NCBI GenBank assembly: GCA_902513935.1
Contig: CABXOR010000001.1
Location: 18,306-82,305, forward strand
Reading direction: 5' to 3'
DNA from: an uncultured SAR324 cluster bacterium
GTDB lineage: Bacteria > SAR324 > NAC60-12
Length of the DNA: 64,000 bases
Position 1 is the stretch's first letter, and every line of letters starts with the position of its first letter. The translations under genes and the position numbers were made by a program. Below are positions 17,633 to 27,061 of the stretch, piece by piece. The notes under the pieces are model-generated. The model did no database searches, was not told the origin of the DNA, and saw nothing but the letters and a program-made list of their open reading frames with translations.

Positions 17633-18652
17633 ATGTTGAGAATTGGTATTGTCGGTTGGGGCTTTATGGGCAAAATGCACTTTCGTTGCTACACGTCCGA
17701 TACAAATGTGGAGGTTACAGCAATTTGTGATGCCGACGCAAAGCAATTACAAAATTCTTCTGAAGTCTCCGGTAATATTTCCGGGGCAGAAAATGATCTG
17801 GATTTAAGCAATATTACGCTTTATTCTGATTTATCCAAAATGATCGCGGACGAAAAATTAGATGCGTTGTCCATTGCATCCCCAACTTTTTTGCATGCTT
17901 CACAAACGATTGAGGCACTCAACGCAGGAGTTCATGTGTTTTGCGAAAAACCGATGGCCTTGAATTCTGGCGATTGCAGAGAAATGGCTGAAGTAGCAAA
18001 ACAGTCCGGAAAGACACTTCAAATTGGTCATTGTATCCGGTTTTGGCCGGAATATGTGCAAGCAAAAGAAATCATCGACTCACAAAAATACGGCAAAGTT
18101 TTGGCCGCAACTTTTCAACGACTTAGCCTCACACCAACTTGGAGTTGGGATAATTGTTTTCTCGATGGCAAACGGAGTGGCGGAGCAATGCTGGATTTGC
18201 ACATTCATGATACGGATTATGTACAATATGTTTTTGGAATGCCCAAAGAAGTTGTTAGTCGCGGCGTAATTGGGCCGAGCGGAGAATTTGACCACACCGT
18301 TACACAATATTTTTATGGAAATGATTGTGTCATCACAGCCGAAGGCGGCTGGATTATGGCTCCGGGATTTGGTTTTGAGATGAGTTTCAAAATTATGCTG
18401 GAAAAGGCAACTTTGGTTTATAGTTCCGCACAAGAACCGACCTTCCGGATTTTTCCAATAGACGGAGAAACAGTCATCCCTGAAATACCGACAGGAGATG
18501 GTTATTCTTTTGAAATTCAACATTTTGTTGCTACTCTTTCCGGAGATTCAGTTCCGTCAATCATCACTCCGGAACAATCTGGAGATTCGGTAAAAATAAT
18601 TGAAGCGGAAAAAGAATCTATCCAAAACAATGTTAAAATTTCACTTCTCTGA
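17633..18652 (+). CDS. Gfo/Idh/MocA family oxidoreductase
   Basis: 339-residue NAD(P)-dependent sugar dehydrogenase. The N-terminal Rossmann fold starts G-I-V-G-W-G-F-M-G (residues 4-12), and the C-E-K-P-M-A motif near residue 105 has the conserved lysine-proline pair. The substrate-binding domain carries D-L-H-I-H-D-T-D-Y near residue 190, with the catalytic aspartate and histidine. The pairing with two TIM-barrel isomerases suggests an oxidation, isomerisation and reduction series on a sugar or glycoside. The substrate is not identifiable from sequence. Confidence 0.92.
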   Translation: MLRIGIVGWGFMGKMHFRCYTSDTNVEVTAICDADAKQLQNSSEVSGNISGAENDLDLSNITLYSDLSKMIADEKLDALSIASPTFLHASQTIEALNAGVHVFCEKPMALNSGDCREMAEVAKQSGKTLQIGHCIRFWPEYVQAKEIIDSQKYGKVLAATFQRLSLTPTWSWDNCFLDGKRSGGAMLDLHIHDTDYVQYVFGMPKEVVSRGVIGPSGEFDHTVTQYFYGNDCVITAEGGWIMAPGFGFEMSFKIMLEKATLVYSSAQEPTFRIFPIDGETVIPEIPTGDGYSFEIQHFVATLSGDSVPSIITPEQSGDSVKIIEAEKESIQNNVKISLL

Positions 18653-18666
18653 AAACAAAAATCACA

Positions 18667-19476
18667 ATGCTTTCTTGTCAAAATTGGCCTGTCGGAATTT
18701 GCACTTGGTCGTTGGGGAATGACATTACGGTTTTAGAACAAGCGATGATTGCTTCCGGGATGACGCATCTTCATCTTTCCCTTGATCCTGCTTTGTCTGC
18801 TGATAACCGTGATTATCTGAATTCTATTGAAAAAAATCAATGGCAACCGACCGCCTCGATGATAAGTTTTTCGCAAGAAGATTATTCAACACTTGAAACA
18901 ATAAAAAAAACTGGCGGAATAGTTCCGGATCAACATTGGGAAAAAAATAAAGAAAAAATTTTACAAGCCATTGAGTTGACAGCTTCTCTCAATATTAAAT
19001 TTTTGACATTCCATTTTGGCTTTATCGAAAATTTTGATGATGAATTACGGGAAAAGGTTCGTTTTTTGGGCGATGTCGCAGAGCAAAATAGTATAATGAT
19101 TTTGATGGAAAGCGGACAAGAAAGCGCAGAAAGTTTAAAAGATTTTTTAGTAAAACTTTCTCATCCGGCGTTGGGTGTAAATTTTGATCCGGCAAACATG
19201 ATTTTGTACAATAAAGGTGATCCGGTTTTGGCTTTGGAAACGCTTACTCCGTGGGTCAAACACATTCATATCAAAGATGCTCGGCGGAGTGCTGTTGCCG
19301 GACAATGGGGTGAGGAAGTACCGTGGGGGGATGGCGATTGTAATAACTATGAATTCTTGAAAGCCTTAAACCGAATCGGCTACCAGGGTGCCCTGGCCAT
19401 TGAACGCGAAGCCGGTTCAAAGCGTCTGGAAGACATTCAACACGCCGCCCTTAGCTTGAGTCAGTTTCCTTTTTGA
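18667..19476 (+). CDS. Second sugar phosphate isomerase/epimerase family protein
   Basis: 269-residue TIM barrel of the same superfamily as the 16.8-kb gene but only distantly similar. Key residues are F-L-T-F-H-F-G near residue 118, the glutamate in I-L-M-E-S-G near 143, N-F-D-P-A-N near 177, H-I-H-I-K-D-A near 200 and the terminal I-E-R-E-A-G near 254. The W-G-E-E-V-P-W-G-D-G-D loop is a common signature of this group. Spacing is 14 bases from the oxidoreductase and 10 bases to the kinase, so they are cotranscribed. The function is probably in processing the imported glycoside. Confidence 0.87.
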   Translation: MLSCQNWPVGICTWSLGNDITVLEQAMIASGMTHLHLSLDPALSADNRDYLNSIEKNQWQPTASMISFSQEDYSTLETIKKTGGIVPDQHWEKNKEKILQAIELTASLNIKFLTFHFGFIENFDDELREKVRFLGDVAEQNSIMILMESGQESAESLKDFLVKLSHPALGVNFDPANMILYNKGDPVLALETLTPWVKHIHIKDARRSAVAGQWGEEVPWGDGDCNNYEFLKALNRIGYQGALAIEREAGSKRLEDIQHAALSLSQFPF

Positions 19477-19486
19477 GAAAAATACA

Positions 19487-20383
19487 ATGATTTCGATAGG
19501 AATTGATGGAGGCGGTTCCACTTTGCGGGTTGGGATTTACACTAAAAATATGGAATGTCTCCATCTTCACGAATTAGCTGAAACCGCCAACCCCAGTGTC
19601 CTCGGATATTCGCAAGCAGAAGAACTACTACGTTCTTCATTGACACAAACGATTTCTGACGCAGGGATTACCTCTTCTAAAGTGCATTACGTAGGCGCAG
19701 GAATGGCAGGTGCAGCTCAAAATCCTGAATGGCTGAGAAACATTCTTACTTCCGTTCTTTCCCACGCGCAAATCACAGTAGCTCCGGATTATGAAATTGC
19801 GTTGATTGGAGCACATGGAAAACGCTACGGTATGCTTGTGCTTTCCGGAACAGGAAGTGTGGCCTTTGGAATTGATGCATCCGGAGAATCGACACATTCA
19901 GGAGGTTGGGGTTATCTTTTGGATGACGGTGGCAGCGGCTATTGGCTTGGTTTGGAAACGCTTAAATCAGCAACTCGGATTGCGGATGGCCGTGAAGAGG
20001 AAACTGGGGTTTATAAACAAACCTTCGCTCATTTAAAAATATCTGCTCCGGATGAATTGATAAGCTGGATCTATGCACCAGAACGAAACACTAAGGAAAT
20101 CTCGCAAATGGCGACTCTTGTTTTAAAAGCAGCCTCAACTGGTGATTCAAATGCAGTACGAATTATCGAAGCTGGAGCAGAACATTTACACCAACTTTAT
20201 TTAAGTGTAGTTAAACGGCTTTATTTTAGAGAGCCTCCGGTGATGTTTGCAGGGAGTTTATTGAGCTCCGACACACTCCTGCGCCGTCTGTTGATGCAGA
20301 AAATAGGTCTTAATACTGCTCCTTCACCAAAATATTCTCCCGTTGCCGGCGCTGCTTTAATGGCCTACTTATCAAATTCATAA
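19487..20383 (+). CDS. N-acetylglucosamine kinase, BadF/BadG family
   Basis: 298-residue ASKHA-fold kinase. The phosphate-1 loop is G-I-D-G-G-G-S-T (residues 5-12), the phosphate-2 region L-S-G-T-G-S-V-A, and G-G-W-G-Y-L-L-D-D-G-G-S-G-Y-W-L-G is the hallmark of bacterial and eukaryotic GlcNAc kinases of the BadF/BadG/BcrA/BcrD group. It would phosphorylate GlcNAc released by the GH20 enzyme, giving the NagA substrate and completing the route GlcNAc to GlcNAc-6-P to GlcN-6-P to fructose-6-P within the locus. It is the last gene before an AT-rich terminator. Confidence 0.9.
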   Translation: MISIGIDGGGSTLRVGIYTKNMECLHLHELAETANPSVLGYSQAEELLRSSLTQTISDAGITSSKVHYVGAGMAGAAQNPEWLRNILTSVLSHAQITVAPDYEIALIGAHGKRYGMLVLSGTGSVAFGIDASGESTHSGGWGYLLDDGGSGYWLGLETLKSATRIADGREEETGVYKQTFAHLKISAPDELISWIYAPERNTKEISQMATLVLKAASTGDSNAVRIIEAGAEHLHQLYLSVVKRLYFREPPVMFAGSLLSSDTLLRRLLMQKIGLNTAPSPKYSPVAGAALMAYLSNS

Positions 20384-20430
20384 AAATAAAAAATTTGTCA
20401 AAACAGATCGAATACATATTTATTTTAAGA

Positions 20431-20459
20431 AATATTAATTTTTTTAATATTTTTTTTTG
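20431..20459 (+). terminator. AT-rich hairpin with T-run after the GlcNAc kinase gene
   Basis: Nine-base perfect stem AAATATTAA/TTAATATTT (20431-20439 and 20445-20453) with a five-base loop, followed by six T. The stem has no GC pairs, so it is weak, but position and T-tail fit the end of the GlcNAc operon. Confidence 0.5.
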
Positions 20460-20519
20460 AAGAAGTTGATCCAGACAAAATTTCATAATTCTCATTAACT
20501 TTAACAGAAAGACGAAAAC

Positions 20520-21851
20520 ATGACTCTGACTGCTCAGTTAATTGAACTGATTGAAAGCAAAGCAATTGGGAAAAAAGAGAGCGAGGTTGCATCTTGGTTT
20601 GTATTGGACGCAATAGCTAATTTTGTTGCAGGTCGCAATTCTGAACAGGGAAGAATACTTGAAGGCTGGTATCTGGACGAACCTGCGGAAACTTCACGCA
20701 CGGCGTTCTGGATGGGCGCATCAATGCATATCCAGGAAGTAGATGATCTGCACCGACAATCAGTGGTTCATCCGGGATGTGTGGTCATTCCGACGGTACT
20801 TGCACTTGGAATGCGTGAAGACATCAGTGGACTTCAGATGCTGGAAGCAGTAGTCAAAGGATTTGAAGCCTGTACGAGGATCGGTAATTCAGTGGGTCCG
20901 ACGCATTACAAGATTTGGCATAACACTGCAACTTGTGGTCCTTTCGGTGCGGCTTATGCGGCGGGGACACTCTTTGGACTTGAGAAGGAACAATTCCGGG
21001 ATGCTCTTGGAAATGCCGGGACACAGTCCTCTGGGCTCTGGGAATTTTCAGAAAATGGTGCGATGAGTAAGCACCTTCATGCGGGTCGTGCGGGACAATC
21101 CGGATTACTTTCCGCAGAACTGGCCAAACTTGGTTTCAGCGGTTCACCCACCATTTTGGAAGGCAAGCGAGGTTTTTATGCGGCTTGCTGTCCCGACGCA
21201 AATCAGGATGCTCTGCTTGTTGATCCGGAAGGTTCCTGGCAAATTCATAAAACTTCAATTAAACCCTGGCCCTGTTGTCGACACACACATCCAGCTATTG
21301 ATGCGGCTTTGGAAATTTCAACTAAGTTGGATGGCGGAAATATTGAATCCATCGAACTTGGAGTAACACAGGCTACCCTGGATGTCTGTGATAAACCGAC
21401 TCCGGAAACGCTTTACGATGCCAAGTTTTCCTTGCAGCATTGTGTCTCTGTTGCCATACTTGATGGTCAAGTCGGTTTCGATGCTTTTGAATCCGATGCT
21501 CGCCAACGGGTTGCCAAAATGGCGATGAAAATCAGTCTGGAACACAACGAAGAAATTGAAAAGGCCTACCCGAATGCCTGGGGTGCAGAGGTTAAAGTCA
21601 AATTAACGAATGGAAAAGAATTTAGCATCCGTCGGAAACACGCCAAAGGTGATCCGGATGCCCCGCTTTCACCGACTGAATTTAAGGAAAAAGCAACCAT
21701 GCTTTTCCGTTTCGGAGGAGTTTACGAACCTGAGGCATGGGTGGAACGCATTCTTAAACTCGATCGTGTGTCATCGTTTCGTGATAGTGAATTAATTGAC
21801 TTGCTGAATGTTCCCGCGAAGGGAAGCATCGGCAAATCTTTTAAAATTTAA
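20520..21851 (+). CDS. MmgE/PrpD family protein
   Basis: 443-residue protein of the 2-methylcitrate dehydratase/cis-aconitate decarboxylase superfamily. The N-terminal helical domain contains E-V-D-D-L-H-R-Q-S-V-V-H-P-G (about residues 72-85), including the conserved aspartate and histidine region of the active site. The H-A-G-R-A-G-Q-S-G motif follows near residue 187, and K-P-W-P-C-C-R-H-T-H-P at about 250-260 matches the family K-x-x-P-x-x-x-x-x-H pattern. Known members dehydrate or decarboxylate tricarboxylates, but many act on unknown acids. It starts a new run with the CMD, BKACE and ATPase genes and has no prp neighbours, so a methylcitrate role is unlikely. Confidence 0.9.
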   Translation: MTLTAQLIELIESKAIGKKESEVASWFVLDAIANFVAGRNSEQGRILEGWYLDEPAETSRTAFWMGASMHIQEVDDLHRQSVVHPGCVVIPTVLALGMREDISGLQMLEAVVKGFEACTRIGNSVGPTHYKIWHNTATCGPFGAAYAAGTLFGLEKEQFRDALGNAGTQSSGLWEFSENGAMSKHLHAGRAGQSGLLSAELAKLGFSGSPTILEGKRGFYAACCPDANQDALLVDPEGSWQIHKTSIKPWPCCRHTHPAIDAALEISTKLDGGNIESIELGVTQATLDVCDKPTPETLYDAKFSLQHCVSVAILDGQVGFDAFESDARQRVAKMAMKISLEHNEEIEKAYPNAWGAEVKVKLTNGKEFSIRRKHAKGDPDAPLSPTEFKEKATMLFRFGGVYEPEAWVERILKLDRVSSFRDSELIDLLNVPAKGSIGKSFKI

Positions 21852-21879
21852 ACTAACAAACTCAAACCAAGAAATAAAT

Positions 21880-22263
21880 ATGGACAAAGAACGTTTTGAA
21901 CGTGGACTGGTTGCAAGAAAATCTGTACTCGGAGCTGAATATGTGGAAAAAGCACTGGCGAAGGCCGACGACTTTAACCGTGAATTTCAGGAACAACTCA
22001 CAGAGTTCTGTTGGGGTTCTTGCTGGGGGAACGAAACATTAGACCGACGCCAGCGAAGCTTACTCAACCTGGGTATGATTGCGGCACTCAACCGTATGGT
22101 TGAGTGGGAAATTCACTTCAGGGGTGCCATCAAGAACGGTATCACACGCGAAGAACTCAAGGCCATCCTGCTCCAAATTTCAGTATACTGTGGAATGCCC
22201 ACCGGAGTGGAGTGCTTCCGTATCGCCCAAAAAGTGTTTGCTGAACTAGATGCTGTTGAGTAA
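21880..22263 (+). CDS. Carboxymuconolactone decarboxylase family protein
   Basis: 127 residues from the ATG at 21880. Upstream in-frame codons overlap the PrpD-family gene and are not needed. The all-helical CMD fold is shown by the L-D-R-R-Q-R-S-L-L-N-L-G-M-I segment, the E-W-E-I-H-F-R-G-A-I-K-N-G helix, and the E-E-L-K-A-I-L-L-Q-I-S-V-Y-C-G-M-P motif like that of PcaC. There is no C-x-x-C-H peroxidase motif, so it is a gamma-CMD-type lactone decarboxylase relative rather than AhpD. No aromatic catabolic genes are nearby, so the substrate is unknown. Confidence 0.88.
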   Translation: MDKERFERGLVARKSVLGAEYVEKALAKADDFNREFQEQLTEFCWGSCWGNETLDRRQRSLLNLGMIAALNRMVEWEIHFRGAIKNGITREELKAILLQISVYCGMPTGVECFRIAQKVFAELDAVE

Positions 22264-22305
22264 ACAAAATCTATTTTTAAAAACTTATGATTAAGAGGTT
22301 GAATT

Positions 22306-23190
22306 ATGAATTATGAAGTAATTGTTTCATGTGCAGTCACAGGGGCCGGCGACACCGTCGGAAAAAGTCCCCTCATTCCGGTAACACCAGAAGAAGTTGC
22401 GAATGCCGCTATTGAAGCCGCCAAAGCAGGTGCGGCGATCGCGCACATACATGTCCGTGATCCTGAAACCGGAAAAGGATCACGCGATCCGGAATTGTTC
22501 AAGAAAGCGGTAGACCGCATTCGTTCCAGTGACACCGATGTTGTTATAAATTTGACTTCCGGAATGGGTGGTGATTGGACTCCGAGCGACGACGAGCCGG
22601 CGATGCCCGGTCCCGGAACAGATATGATTGGACCGCTTGAGAGACTTGCCCATGTGAAGGAATTGCTTCCGGAAATATGCAGTCTTGATTGCGGAACTTT
22701 GAATTTTGGTGACGGAAATGATATTTACATCGCAACACCACCTTACCTCAGAAAGATGGCCGAACTGACGAAAGAGTGGGGCGTCAAACCTGAACTAGAA
22801 GTCTTTGAACTCGGGCATCTTCGTTTCGCCAAACAAATGATTGCCGAAGGTCTGATTGCCGAACCGCCGATGTTTCAAATTTGTCTCGGAATTCCTTGGG
22901 GTGCAGATCATAGCGTGGACATGCTGAAGGTTATGAAGGACGAACTTCCTGGTGAAGCGGTTTGGGGAGGATTCGGAATTTCACGCATGCAGATGCCAAT
23001 CGCGGCTGCAACAGTCGCAATGGGCGGAAATGTTCGTGTCGGTCTTGAGGACAATATATATCTTGAGCGTGGTGTGCATGCAACTAATGCGCAGCTTGTT
23101 GAAAAAGTGATTGGAATTATCGATCGGATGGGGGCGAGGGCAGTAACTCCAGCTGAGGCTCGAAAAAAACTAGGGTTGCGGAATGCTTGA
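22306..23190 (+). CDS. Beta-keto acid cleavage enzyme (BKACE), likely dehydrocarnitine type
   Basis: 294-residue TIM-barrel Zn enzyme of the Kce/DUF849 family, which condenses a beta-keto acid with acetyl-CoA to give acetoacetate and a new CoA ester. Zn ligands correspond to His47, His49 (A-H-I-H-V-R-D-P) and Glu248 (V-G-L-E-D-N). The opening [11 protein letters not shown] and the N-L-T-S-G-M-G-G-D stretch match the subgroup acting on 3-dehydrocarnitine, found beside L-carnitine dehydrogenases. A carnitine-dehydrogenase-like gene is in this window at 49.2 kb, but about 26 kb away. AGAGG precedes the start. The family call is firm; the substrate is inferred. Confidence 0.9.
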   Translation: MNYEVIVSCAVTGAGDTVGKSPLIPVTPEEVANAAIEAAKAGAAIAHIHVRDPETGKGSRDPELFKKAVDRIRSSDTDVVINLTSGMGGDWTPSDDEPAMPGPGTDMIGPLERLAHVKELLPEICSLDCGTLNFGDGNDIYIATPPYLRKMAELTKEWGVKPELEVFELGHLRFAKQMIAEGLIAEPPMFQICLGIPWGADHSVDMLKVMKDELPGEAVWGGFGISRMQMPIAAATVAMGGNVRVGLEDNIYLERGVHATNAQLVEKVIGIIDRMGARAVTPAEARKKLGLRNA

Positions 23191-23227
23191 ATTATTTTGA
23201 TGATTGATAACCAATAACTTGATTGAC

Positions 23228-24373
23228 ATGAAAAATCCATCTGCAATCGGAGCCACAGATGACAATGGACTAAGACTTGAGAGGTTGGGCAAGAACTTCG
23301 GTGAGTTCATCGCAGTTGAGGATGTGAACCTCCACATTAGGCGAGGAGAATTTCTGACCATCTTGGGACCATCTGGCTCCGGCAAAACCACCTTGCTCAT
23401 GATAATAGCTGGATTTTTGGAAGCAACAACTGGCGATATTCAGTTCGATGGCTTGTCAATCATGTCGCTAAGGCCAGAAAAACGCAATTTTGGAATGGTT
23501 TTTCAAGGTTATGCATTATTTCCTCACATGACGGTGAGACAAAATATCGCCTATCCCTTAGAAGTGCGTAAGGGAGCCCGTGATGAAATCGTCAAGCGGG
23601 TAGACGAAATGCTGGAACTCGTTCAACTTGAAACTTTTGGTGATCGTTTGCCACGCCAGCTTTCAGGTGGCCAGCAGCAACGTGTCGCTTTGGCTAGGGC
23701 TTTGATTTTTGATCCGCTTGTGCTTTTGCTTGACGAACCTCTGGGTGCTCTCGATAAGAAACTGCGCTCCAATGTCCAGACTCAGTTGAAACATCTGCAC
23801 CGAAAAGTTGGAAAAACATTTGTTTATGTAACACACGATCAGGAGGAGGCACTGTCAATGTCTGATCGTGTGGTAATTATGAACCATGGTCGAGTTGTTC
23901 AGGTTGGATCGCCACAAGAACTATATGAAAGGCCTTCCACGGTATTTGCCTCAAAATTCATTGGAAAGAGTAATATTCTGCGGGGAGTAGTTAATCAAGT
24001 GGATGGAAATGAAGTTCTATATGCCATTGCAGATAAATATTTCCAACAATTTGTTTCGAACGAGAAGTTTTCTAAAAATGATGAAATCATTTTAGCACTC
24101 CGACCAGAGAAAATAAAAATCGCTCGCAGTAAAATTGCATCAAATGAAGTTAATATTTTAGTTGGACGAATTATTGATATTACATATTTTGGTTCGACAA
24201 TTTTAGTGAATGTAGAAACAGATTCAGTTGGTGAATTCATAGTAGAAGTCCAAGCATGGAATAACCAAGAAACACTTGAGGAAGGGCAAAATATTTCACT
24301 CACATGGTCACCGGATGCAGCTTTTACAGTTAAAGATATTGAATCTTCATTTAAAGTCAGATTACAACGGTAA
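23228..24373 (+). CDS. ABC transporter ATP-binding protein, PotA/spermidine type
   Basis: ABC ATPase of the polyamine/opine/quaternary-amine (POPT-like) group, 381 residues from the ATG at 23228. A TTG at 23204 would add eight residues; neither start has a good ribosome-binding site. Walker A is G-P-S-G-S-G-K-T-T, signature L-S-G-G-Q-Q-Q-R, Walker [14 protein letters not shown]-loop T-H-D-Q-E-E-A-L, and residues from about 290 form a TOBE domain. It has no permease or binding-protein gene beside it. The PotD/B/C genes at 42.2-45.0 kb lack an ATPase and are of the matching family, so this is their probable partner. Confidence 0.93.
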   Translation: MKNPSAIGATDDNGLRLERLGKNFGEFIAVEDVNLHIRRGEFLTILGPSGSGKTTLLMIIAGFLEATTGDIQFDGLSIMSLRPEKRNFGMVFQGYALFPHMTVRQNIAYPLEVRKGARDEIVKRVDEMLELVQLETFGDRLPRQLSGGQQQRVALARALIFDPLVLLLDEPLGALDKKLRSNVQTQLKHLHRKVGKTFVYVTHDQEEALSMSDRVVIMNHGRVVQVGSPQELYERPSTVFASKFIGKSNILRGVVNQVDGNEVLYAIADKYFQQFVSNEKFSKNDEIILALRPEKIKIARSKIASNEVNILVGRIIDITYFGSTILVNVETDSVGEFIVEVQAWNNQETLEEGQNISLTWSPDAAFTVKDIESSFKVRLQR

Positions 24374-24654
24374 ATCACAACAAAGCACAATAGATTAAAG
24401 ATGTAATATCAGTTAGATGAGTAATCAACAACAAACTACAATATTGTACTTATTTGTGGCCTAGTGCAACAAATTTGCGACATTATAGACACCACCAACC
24501 CCTACGGGGTACCCCCATACTTCGTTATTTAGAGAGAGACACAATCCTCCTCAAAAAATCAGGCTAACAATAAGATCTTTTTTCGACCTATCAAGGTATT
24601 GCATTTGCATCTCATATGAGGTGCTATTACCATGTCATTTACTTGATAATATTA
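24374..24654. other. Spacer with GC-rich overlapping palindromes
   Basis: A 281-base gap between the orphan ATPase and the amidohydrolase. It contains ACCCCTACGGGGTACCCCC (24498-24516), in which CCCC-TAC-GGGG and GGGGTACCCC are two overlapping inverted repeats, in an otherwise AT-rich stretch. No reading frame, tRNA or insertion-sequence end could be recognised. The gap marks the change from the BKACE run to the block ending at 41.8 kb and may be a junction scar. Confidence 0.4.
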
Positions 24655-25566
24655 ATGAAACTATTGGATTCACACCACCATTTCTGGAACCTTCAGGTTC
24701 TAGATTACATCTGGCTCAAACAAATTGGGAAACCAAAACCGTTCGGTGATCCGACTCCGATTCAAAAGGATTACGTCAAGAAAGATTTCCTAAGTGACGT
24801 TGCCAATACTAATAAAATAAAATTGGCCGGGTCTGTTCACATTCAAGTCGACAGTGCACTTGCTGATCCAGTATCGGAAACCAGTTGGCTAAGTAAATTT
24901 GTGCCAGCTGGAATACCCTCAGCTATAGTCGGTTACGTAGACCTAACAAAAGAAGATGCTGGAGATGTCCTCAAACGTCATCTAACCTATCCTAAATTTC
25001 GAGGTGTACGCCAAATCATCGGTAAGCTGGAAAAACGTCCAGATCTTTCTTTTACCAATGAAAACCTACTTCTAAATAAATCTTGGCAAAAAAACTTTGC
25101 GCTATTGGAAAAACATAATCTCAGTTTTGACCTCCAGCTTTATCCTGAACAAATGAATGAATCTGCTGAATTTCTGAGTGACTTTCCTGGAATTCCAGTC
25201 GTTATAGACCACGCAGGTTGTCCTTACGATCAAAGCGATTCCGGACTTCGCATTTGGAAAAGGAGCCTAACCAGCCTGGCAGCACTCCCAAACCTTCACA
25301 TCAAACTCTCTGGTTTTGGAATGTATGATAAAAACTGGTCCTCAGAATCTACTCAAATAATTTTCGATACAATCCTAGAAAATTTTAACCCAAATCGTAT
25401 TATGTGGGGTAGCAATTTTCCTGTTGAACGATTGATGAAGCCTTACAGCTTTTGTGTCAAACAACTTTTAAATTGGCTCACTCCTCTTTCGACTAAAGAT
25501 AAAAATAGTATAGCCTCAGAAACAGCACTAAATTACTACAATATCGGTGAAAATTCTGAGCTTTAA
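24655..25566 (+). CDS. Amidohydrolase-2 family metal-dependent hydrolase
   Basis: 303 residues from the ATG at 24655; in-frame codons upstream lack a good start. It is a TIM-barrel amidohydrolase of the L-fuconolactonase/2-pyrone-4,6-dicarboxylate lactonase group. The H-x-H metal motif is D-S-H-H-H-F-W (residues 5-11), followed by the H-I-Q-V-D strand near 64, V-I-D-H-A-G-C-P near 180, the H-I-K-L-S-G-F strand near 212 and M-W-G-S-N-F-P-V near 257, where the family has its catalytic aspartate but this protein has Asn. The gene converges on the RraA-like gene with a 1-base gap. A lactone or cyclic ester substrate is the usual case. Confidence 0.88.
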   Translation: MKLLDSHHHFWNLQVLDYIWLKQIGKPKPFGDPTPIQKDYVKKDFLSDVANTNKIKLAGSVHIQVDSALADPVSETSWLSKFVPAGIPSAIVGYVDLTKEDAGDVLKRHLTYPKFRGVRQIIGKLEKRPDLSFTNENLLLNKSWQKNFALLEKHNLSFDLQLYPEQMNESAEFLSDFPGIPVVIDHAGCPYDQSDSGLRIWKRSLTSLAALPNLHIKLSGFGMYDKNWSSESTQIIFDTILENFNPNRIMWGSNFPVERLMKPYSFCVKQLLNWLTPLSTKDKNSIASETALNYYNIGENSEL

Positions 25567-25567
25567 A

Positions 25568-26269
25568 CTATCGAATTTTTGCGGAATCCTGAATTGCTTT
25601 TTTGAGTATCTCAAAATTAAAGTCTTGTCTTTTACAAGCATCTAGTATGATCTTTTCTTTACGAATCATGAGATCGATCGCTGTCGGAAGTTTTTCCGCA
25701 AGTTCTGCTGGTATGACTACGGAGCCATGTCGGTCTGCATGGATCAGGTCATTGTGCTGAACATTCATTCCAAAAATGTTTACCGGTATGCCTGTTTCTT
25801 CTATGCGCACATAAGCGTGGGCTGGTCCAATTTTACCTGCCAGCACTTGAAATCCTGCTGAAAGGACATCAAGGTCCCGAACCGAGCCATTGGTAACCAC
25901 ACCAATAACCCCAAGTGCATTATGAATGTTTGAATTAACCTCTCCCCAGAAAGCCCCAAATCCCGGACTTTCATCAATATCCTGGATAACGCTGATGAAT
26001 GGTGCTGTTCCGGAAGACACATATTCGTAATAAGCTAAACTTCGATCACGTTTTGTATTTGGATCCACTTCAGAAGATGCTCTGATTGTTGCTGTTCGGG
26101 CATAACCGACAATCGGAGGTAGAGTGGTATCCGCACAAATCATCTGTTCGGTTGTAAAACAGCTGGTACGGAATTTCGAATCGAGGAGTTCAAGCGAATT
26201 CACGATTGTAGGTGTGTCATATTTGCTGAAAGTATTAAGCAAGCTTTCCGGGATTTGTTTCATCGGCAA
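25568..26269 (-). CDS. RraA-like family protein (possible keto-acid aldolase/decarboxylase)
   Basis: 233-residue protein of the RraA/4-hydroxy-4-methyl-2-oxoglutarate aldolase fold. The G-V-V-T-N-G-S-V-R-D-L-D segment (about residues 124-135) carries the conserved arginine-aspartate pair that binds Mg2+ and pyruvate in the aldolases, and N-D-L-I-H-A-D-R-H-G follows near 175. It lies at the end of a minus-strand run behind an SDR and an HpsN-type dehydrogenase, so a carbon-carbon cleavage or oxaloacetate-decarboxylase step is plausible. A role as RNase E regulator is unlikely in this setting. Confidence 0.82.
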   Translation of the reverse strand: MPMKQIPESLLNTFSKYDTPTIVNSLELLDSKFRTSCFTTEQMICADTTLPPIVGYARTATIRASSEVDPNTKRDRSLAYYEYVSSGTAPFISVIQDIDESPGFGAFWGEVNSNIHNALGVIGVVTNGSVRDLDVLSAGFQVLAGKIGPAHAYVRIEETGIPVNIFGMNVQHNDLIHADRHGSVVIPAELAEKLPTAIDLMIRKEKIILDACKRQDFNFEILKKAIQDSAKIR

Positions 26270-26305
26270 TCATTTTTAGTGTTTAAGTAATTTGACTTGT
26301 TGGGA

Positions 26306-27061
26306 TTACACTGCGGTCCAGCCTCCATCAACCTTGATGGTAGAACCGGTCACCATTTTACTCATGTCAGAGGCAAGAAACAAAACCGCGTCTGCCACAT
26401 CCTCTGTCTGTCCAACGTGTCCAAGCGGGATTCGACTTAAAATATAATCTTTGAACTCATTTTCTTCCATAAAGGGCCTTGTCAAATCCGTCTCAATGAA
26501 AGTTGGGCTTACCGTGTTCACCCTGATTCCATTTTCTGCCAAATCCAAAGCCATGCTTTTGCAAAAACCTTCCATTGCATGTTTGGATGCGCAGTAGACA
26601 GTTCTGTTTCGTCCTCCAACGATGCCCATCTGACTTGAGATGTGGATTATGGATCCTCTGATTCCCGATTCAACCATACCTCTTGCCACAACCTGGGCAA
26701 CAAAAAAGGCTGATTTGACATTAAGGTCCATGACTTTGTCGAACCTCTCTTCAGTGACCTCACAGAAGTGTTCCGGAATGTTGTTGCCTGCGTTGTTGAC
26801 AAGAATGTTAAAATGACCTAACTTTTTTAAATTATTAACAGCTTCCATTGAGCAAATATCGGCCGCATGAACTGAGGCTTTTCCTCCGGACTTAATGATT
26901 TCATCCCTGACCTGTTCCAGCTGTTTTTCTGTCCTGGCAGTCAGCACAACTTCCGCTCCTGCAGCGGCCAGGGTTTTGGCACAAGCTTCACCAATACCTC
27001 TGCCTGCGCCTGTAACCAGAGCCCGCTGTCCCCGTAAATCGTAAACTTTTGCGGTTGTCAC
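26306..27061 (-). CDS. SDR-family oxidoreductase
   Basis: 251-residue classical SDR with intact motifs: T-G-A-G-R-G-I-G at residues 17-24, N-N-A-G near 88, active-site serine in H-I-S-S-Q-M-G, Y-C-A-S-K near 154 and a C-terminal V-D-G-G-W. It is similar to gluconate 5-dehydrogenase and 3-oxoacyl reductase types. Its start overlaps the stop of the HisD-family gene by four bases (GTGACAACC context on the minus strand), showing tight coupling. In sulfonate pathways HpsN works with SDR partners; that is a possible, unproven role here. Confidence 0.92.
   Translation of the reverse strand: MTTAKVYDLRGQRALVTGAGRGIGEACAKTLAAAGAEVVLTARTEKQLEQVRDEIIKSGGKASVHAADICSMEAVNNLKKLGHFNILVNNAGNNIPEHFCEVTEERFDKVMDLNVKSAFFVAQVVARGMVESGIRGSIIHISSQMGIVGGRNRTVYCASKHAMEGFCKSMALDLAENGIRVNTVSPTFIETDLTRPFMEENEFKDYILSRIPLGHVGQTEDVADAVLFLASDMSKMVTGSTIKVDGGWTAV

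Noticed and set aside
20520..21851. Methylcitrate cycle gene prpD
   Set aside because: No prpB, prpC or acnD neighbours; the MmgE/PrpD family is broad and this copy sits with CMD and BKACE genes.
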